Part shown: positions 59,732 through 64,000 of the stretch, in pieces
Numbering within the stretch: the stretch's first letter is position 1
How the letters are laid out: every line of letters begins with the position of its first letter
The notes under the pieces: generated by a model
The model's database searches: none
What the model was told of the DNA's origin: nothing
What the model saw: the letters and a program-made list of their open reading frames with translations, nothing else
Assembly (NCBI GenBank): GCA_013348845.1
Contig: CP054675.1
Location: 372,001 to 436,000, forward strand
Length of the DNA: 64,000 bases
From: Candidatus Tepidiaquacella proteinivora
GTDB lineage: Bacteria > Bacteroidota > Ignavibacteria > Tepidaquicellales > Tepidaquicellaceae
Direction: 5' to 3'
Made by a program: the position numbers and the translations under genes

Positions 59732-62536
59732 ATGAAAAGAATTGTACTTCTTTTATTAGTATTATCATCAGTTGCATTTTCACAGAAACCCGGAGGTGTG
59801 CTTTATGGAATTGTTACTGATTCGAATAATCAACCACTTGAAGGAGTTTCAATAAAAATTAAAGGCTCTTATGCCGGAGCAATTACGGATTTTGATGGTA
59901 AATATAGAGTAGAAGGAATATCTCCAGGGATTTATACTGTACAGGTGTCAAGTATTGGTTTTCGTACTCTTGAATATACTAACATAAAAATTGAAGAGGG
60001 AATTGAAAGGCAACTGAATGTATTATTGAGTGAAACATCTTATACACTCGAACAGGAAATTGTTATAATTGGGGATAGACCATTAATGGATATTGAGGAG
60101 ACATCAAGTAAACACATTATAAGTAGTGAAGATATTCAAAAAAGTGTTGTTAAAGATATAAAGGATATTGTTTCACAACAGGCTGGAATTGTAGAAAGCG
60201 ATAATGAAATTCATATAAGAGGTGGAAGAAATTATGAGAATTCATATTTACTTGATGGGGTTTCCGTACAAGACCCATTATCAGGAACAAGTATAGGATT
60301 GCAGGTTTCTGCAAATTCACTTGAGGAAGTTGAAATAATAACTGGTGGATATAATGCTGAATATGGACAAGCAACCAGTGGTGTTGTAAGCGCCCGGACA
60401 AAGGAAGGAAAATATAACAGATATAATTTCTACTTTTCATATCAGAAAGATAATTTTGGAATAGGAAAGAACTCTGGCTCAAGTTTTAATACGGATATTT
60501 TTGAAATAAATTTAAGTGGACCAGAACCTGTTTCAAAATATTTGTTTGATAAAGTTGGGATAAAACCATTAGGAGAAATGACATTCTTTGGAAGTTTTTA
60601 TATGGGTATTTCTGATGGCTTTTATGCAAACCGAACAGGTTATAAAGCAAAGAGATTGTATTCAACAACTTTTCACGGAACAAGATTTACACCACGGCAG
60701 GATAATAATTGGTATTGGTTAGGTAAAATAACATGGAAATTCACTCCACAGATGAAATTGAGCTATACTTATTCACAATCTGTATCAATCAATCAAAATT
60801 CAACTTCATTACAAACAAATCTTGAGTATGTAGAACCATCGCCCGGTTATCAGTTTGATTTTCAGCAGATACTGGATAATGCAAATACTTATACATCTAA
60901 AACAAATGTAAATACATTAACATGGACTCATACATTAAGTAGCTCAGCATTTTATGAAATCAAACTAAATAGATTTTTTACAAATTTAAGAGTTGATGCT
61001 AATGGTAAGAATTGGGATCAATATCAGGAACCACTTGATATAATAAAACCACCTTTTGTTTATTATTATATAGACTCTGTTCGTACAGGGATAATTCCTG
61101 GTGATGGTTTTTATGATATCGGAAATCCTTATACATGGCATGACCATTATGTAGAAGAATATTCTATAAAATCAGATTTCACTAATAATTTTACACCTAC
61201 GAATAAACTGAAAGCAGGGATAGAGATGAATTTTCAGGAGATGCAACTGATTGATATATATCAACCGTGGATAAAACCTATGGGTTTGAATAATGATGTT
61301 TATAAGGTTTATCCTGCTTTTGGTGCTGCTTATATACAACATTCATATCAGATAAAGGGAATGATTCTTAATTATGGATTAAGATTTGATTATTGGTTTC
61401 CGGGAAAATTTGTTGATGATGCAATCAATAATATAGAACAAACTGCGCTTCCTGCTGAACTCCGTCAGAAATATATTGATGATACATATAACTTATTTGG
61501 CAGAAGATGGAAGGGAAGAATATCACCAAGAATAGGAATTTCGCATCCGATAACAGATAATCAGACCTTGTTCTTTTCTTATGGGCATTTTTCAAAAAGG
61601 CCAAAGCCGCAATTTATTTATGCTAAACTTAATCCGCAAAGCGCAAAATCAACATTCCAGAAATTCGGTAATCCAACTTTAAATCCGGAAACGACTGTTT
61701 CCTATGAACTCGGGATAAGAAATCAATTTACTAATGATGATGTATTAACAATTACGGCATACTATAAAAATATTTTTGATTATGTATCCACAAGAAGTAT
61801 AATAATAAATAGTGGAAGATATATCGGAAAGAATTACATTAGTTATTTTAATATGGATTATGCCCGTTCAAGAGGAATAGAAGTAGAATATAAAAAGAGA
61901 ATTGGCAGTTGGTTTAGCGGAAAATTTAATTTTACATATTCAGTAGCAACAGGAAAAAGTTCAACTTCTGATCAGGGATTTCTTGTTGTAACAAGAGGTG
62001 CTCAGGAAATTGTATCTGAGACGTTTTTAAGTTGGGACAGACCAATTCAAATGAGCGCAAATCTGTTTTTTAGAATAGAGAAAGGAAAAGGGATTTTTGG
62101 ATTTGCTAAAAATATACTCGATGATATAAATATTAAGACAAGGATATTTTTCCAATCCGGTAAAAGATATACAGAATATGTATACACAGGCACATTAGAA
62201 AACGGAAGACCTGAATACACCCCGGATTATAATAACATTAACGGAAAGGTTGGTGATAACTGGTTTTATGTAGATTTAAATATTGATAAGTATATCGAAG
62301 TATTTTCACTTGATTGTATTTTATCGTTAACAGTAAAGAATTTATTCAATAACAAAAATTCTGCAATATTGAACCCTGTTACCGGAAGAGCGTATGAATA
62401 CGGCGATCCTACACCAAATTTCTGGAATGACCCGTTGTTTCCTGATTTACAAGCACCAATAGATCCATATCCATATAATCCGGCGCGATATACAGCACCG
62501 AGACAAATATTATTTGGTATTTCTTTTAAATTATAA
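59732..62536 (+). CDS. TonB-dependent receptor with carboxypeptidase-regulatory-like N-domain
   Basis: ATG 59732 begins a signal peptide (MKRIVLLLLVLSSVAFSQ). Residues ~20-110 form a carboxypeptidase-regulatory-like fold (GVLYGIVTDSNNQPLEGVSI). The plug domain (~130-225) holds YLLDGVSVQDPLSG and GGYNAEYGQATSGVV. A 22-strand-type barrel fills the rest, ending in ITFGISFKL-like strand residues (ILFGISFKL). Known: such proteins import large or complex substrates across the outer membrane using TonB. The substrate cannot be read. The PorV-like gene begins 4 bases after its stop, so they are co-transcribed. Confidence 0.88.
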   Translation: MKRIVLLLLVLSSVAFSQKPGGVLYGIVTDSNNQPLEGVSIKIKGSYAGAITDFDGKYRVEGISPGIYTVQVSSIGFRTLEYTNIKIEEGIERQLNVLLSETSYTLEQEIVIIGDRPLMDIEETSSKHIISSEDIQKSVVKDIKDIVSQQAGIVESDNEIHIRGGRNYENSYLLDGVSVQDPLSGTSIGLQVSANSLEEVEIITGGYNAEYGQATSGVVSARTKEGKYNRYNFYFSYQKDNFGIGKNSGSSFNTDIFEINLSGPEPVSKYLFDKVGIKPLGEMTFFGSFYMGISDGFYANRTGYKAKRLYSTTFHGTRFTPRQDNNWYWLGKITWKFTPQMKLSYTYSQSVSINQNSTSLQTNLEYVEPSPGYQFDFQQILDNANTYTSKTNVNTLTWTHTLSSSAFYEIKLNRFFTNLRVDANGKNWDQYQEPLDIIKPPFVYYYIDSVRTGIIPGDGFYDIGNPYTWHDHYVEEYSIKSDFTNNFTPTNKLKAGIEMNFQEMQLIDIYQPWIKPMGLNNDVYKVYPAFGAAYIQHSYQIKGMILNYGLRFDYWFPGKFVDDAINNIEQTALPAELRQKYIDDTYNLFGRRWKGRISPRIGISHPITDNQTLFFSYGHFSKRPKPQFIYAKLNPQSAKSTFQKFGNPTLNPETTVSYELGIRNQFTNDDVLTITAYYKNIFDYVSTRSIIINSGRYIGKNYISYFNMDYARSRGIEVEYKKRIGSWFSGKFNFTYSVATGKSSTSDQGFLVVTRGAQEIVSETFLSWDRPIQMSANLFFRIEKGKGIFGFAKNILDDINIKTRIFFQSGKRYTEYVYTGTLENGRPEYTPDYNNINGKVGDNWFYVDLNIDKYIEVFSLDCILSLTVKNLFNNKNSAILNPVTGRAYEYGDPTPNFWNDPLFPDLQAPIDPYPYNPARYTAPRQILFGISFKL

Positions 62537-62540
62537 AAGT

Positions 62541-63530
62541 ATGAAAAGAGTTTCATTTACCATATTACTTATACTGCTAATTACAATAATTTGTAATGCT
62601 CAACTGATACCTAATCTTGGTCATCAAAAAGCAGGGACATCATCTTTACAATTTTTGAAGATTGGTCAGGGAGCGCGGGCAGCCGGAATGGGAGAGACTT
62701 TCGTTTCAGTAGTTGATGATATTTCAGCTTTATATTATAATCCTGCCGGCTTAACTTTATTCAAAGAAGATGGAATCATTGTAAATCATACTGAATGGTT
62801 TGTTGATACGAGAATGGAATTCTTCGGTGGAGTATATCATTTTGGTGGTAATAATGCTCTTGGTTTAAGTATTACAGCATTGACTACACCGGATATGAAG
62901 GTAACGACTGAGTTACAACCTTTTGGTACTGGTGAATATTTCAGATATTCAGATATAGCAATCGGATTAAGTTATGCAAGACAGATGACAGACCAGTTTT
63001 CTTTCGGTGCAACTGTTAAATATGTTGAAGAAACTCTTGCAGATTTAAAAATGCGGACGGTTGTTGCTGATTTAGGTACATATTATAGAACAGGATTGGG
63101 AACAACAAGATTTTCTGTGGTTATTTCAAATTTTGGTGCGCAGGTTTCTCCTACTGGTAGTGTTGATTTAATCAGCGGGAATAAAGTAAGTTCATTTCAG
63201 AAGTTTCCACCTCCAACATTATTCAAAATAGGGTTTGCGTTTGAACCTTTATTAACCGAAACAAATAGAATAACTACAAGCATACAATTGAACAGTCCAA
63301 ATGACAATGCGGAGAATTTTTCACTGGGTGGAGAGTATTCATATAAAGAAATGTTTTTCTTAAGAGCAGGTTATAAATTTAATGTTGATTCCGAGAATTT
63401 TTCTGCAGGGGTAGGTGTCAGAGTACCTGTTTCTTTTGCAAGATTGAATTTTGATTATGCAATATCTAATTACAGGATTCTCGGATTAGCACATAGAATT
63501 TCTTTAAATTTAATGTTACCCAAAAAGTAA
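62541..63530 (+). CDS. PorV/PorQ-like outer-membrane beta-barrel protein
   Basis: ATG 62541 begins the signal peptide MKRVSFTILLILLITIICNA; an upstream in-frame start at 62514 overlaps the receptor gene and is less likely. The 329 residues show the PorV/UPF0164 pattern: QFLKIGQGARAAGMGETFVS, then DDISALYYNPAGL near residues 45-75 and alternating beta strands to the end (RLNFDYAISNYRILGLAHRI). Known: PorV proteins carry type IX substrates to the attachment site. Placed beside proteins with sorting domains, a secretion role is plausible. Confidence 0.83.
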   Translation: MKRVSFTILLILLITIICNAQLIPNLGHQKAGTSSLQFLKIGQGARAAGMGETFVSVVDDISALYYNPAGLTLFKEDGIIVNHTEWFVDTRMEFFGGVYHFGGNNALGLSITALTTPDMKVTTELQPFGTGEYFRYSDIAIGLSYARQMTDQFSFGATVKYVEETLADLKMRTVVADLGTYYRTGLGTTRFSVVISNFGAQVSPTGSVDLISGNKVSSFQKFPPPTLFKIGFAFEPLLTETNRITTSIQLNSPNDNAENFSLGGEYSYKEMFFLRAGYKFNVDSENFSAGVGVRVPVSFARLNFDYAISNYRILGLAHRISLNLMLPKK

Positions 63531-63536
63531 AAAGTT

Positions 63537-64000
63537 ATGAGAAATAATTTATTTAAATGGGTTTTTGTTTTATTTGTAATTATAATGTTTTTTCTTTCAG
63601 GTTGTGATGAGAAACTTGATTTATCATTATTTCCGATTTCCAATAACCAGACAATTAATATTAGTGATACTGTTTATGTTCAGCAATATCCGGTCTGGAC
63701 ACAATTTAACGCTCCGGAAGATGTATTAGTCGGTTGGGAACCATTAATTTATGTGGCTGATACAAAGAATAACAGAATAGTACAACTTGACCTTGCAGGC
63801 GGAGAAATTGGAACTCTGGATATTTCAGGGGTTAATGTAAATTATCCAAGAAGAATTGCTCAGGATTATAATTTTGATTTACTTGTTTTATGCGATTCTG
63901 CTATTAGTTCTGTTGATACTGTAACTGTTTTATATCGAATTAAGTTAGTTGAAGTTGGAGGTATTATAACCAATGCAAAGAAGAAAAGAATTATGTCAAG
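63537..64000 (+). CDS. Lipoprotein, start only (cut by window end)
   Basis: ATG 63537 begins MRNNLFKWVFVLFVIIMFFL, ending in the lipobox FFLSGCDEK. The readable 154 codons contain YVADTKNNRIVQLDLAGGEI, which looks like an NHL/beta-propeller blade. The frame remains open at base 64000, so the gene continues beyond the window. It starts 6 bases after the PorV-like stop and belongs to the same operon. Confidence 0.75.
   Translation, partial: MRNNLFKWVFVLFVIIMFFLSGCDEKLDLSLFPISNNQTINISDTVYVQQYPVWTQFNAPEDVLVGWEPLIYVADTKNNRIVQLDLAGGEIGTLDISGVNVNYPRRIAQDYNFDLLVLCDSAISSVDTVTVLYRIKLVEVGGIITNAKKKRIMS

Overview
The window comes from an AT-rich genome of the Bacteroidota/Chlorobiota side of the tree, most likely an Ignavibacteria-like lineage. 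The evidence is a C-terminal type IX sorting domain with an NFPNPFNPVTKISFSIP-type start (58.0-58.3 kb), a PorV-like outer-membrane protein, a SusC-like TonB receptor, lipoproteins with a short lipobox, and mostly weak or absent Shine-Dalgarno sites in the native-looking genes. This placement rests on family resemblance only.

Layout. (1) 0.5-12.7 kb is an eroded accessory region. Intact genes (SDR/DUF2867 protein, DUF2130 nuclease-like protein, thioredoxin-ferredoxin fusion, C_GCAxxG_C_C protein, octaheme cytochrome c) alternate with recognisable wrecks: a thioredoxin-like protein, a tyrosine recombinase, an SRA-HNH modification-dependent endonuclease, the start of a DNA methyltransferase, a cation:proton antiporter tail and an Mrr endonuclease. 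Palindromic cassette-boundary-like sequences lie just 3' of several genes. (2) 12.9-27.2 kb is a nested defence island. A type I R-M locus (hsdM, hsdR) has been cut twice. An intact type II R-M pair (SPPY methyltransferase plus PD-(D/E)XK nuclease) replaces the middle of hsdM. A four-gene module (SNF2 helicase with DUF3883, AlbA/Schlafen-like protein, DUF1156 methyltransferase, DUF499 ATPase) sits between the end of hsdM and the last ~260 codons of hsdR. The DUF1156 and DUF499 genes each carry a single one-base change in an A run that breaks the frame. (3) 28.0-31.4 kb holds arsenic genes (Acr3, ArsM) and an Acg-type nitroreductase. (4) 31.9-38.8 kb is a TetR-controlled efflux operon of the YbhGFSR type with its own TolC. 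(5) 38.9-43.6 kb has a DUF559 nuclease-like protein, an M1-like metallopeptidase homologue lacking a zinc ligand, a DUF389 membrane protein and a small thioredoxin-like protein whose decayed paralogue is at 0.5 kb. (6) 43.8-50.1 kb, minus strand, is a kaiC-kaiB-PAS-hybrid histidine kinase cluster; a nine-unit tandem array of 79/87-bp palindromic repeats separates the last two genes. (7) 50.6-53.7 kb has a SAM methyltransferase and katG with a clear terminator. (8) 53.9-64.0 kb is an operon of exported proteins: two with type IX-style C-termini, two lipoproteins, a TonB-dependent receptor and a PorV-like protein; the last gene runs off the window.

How the parts fit. The right half looks like stable genome (efflux, oxidative stress, signalling, secretion). 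The left 27 kb looks like a turnover zone where defence genes arrive, are interrupted by later arrivals and decay. The most unusual items are the nested defence locus, the palindromes with a recombinase remnant that suggest a cassette-type origin, the kaiBC signalling cluster with its higher-order repeat array, and the predicted M1 pseudo-peptidase.
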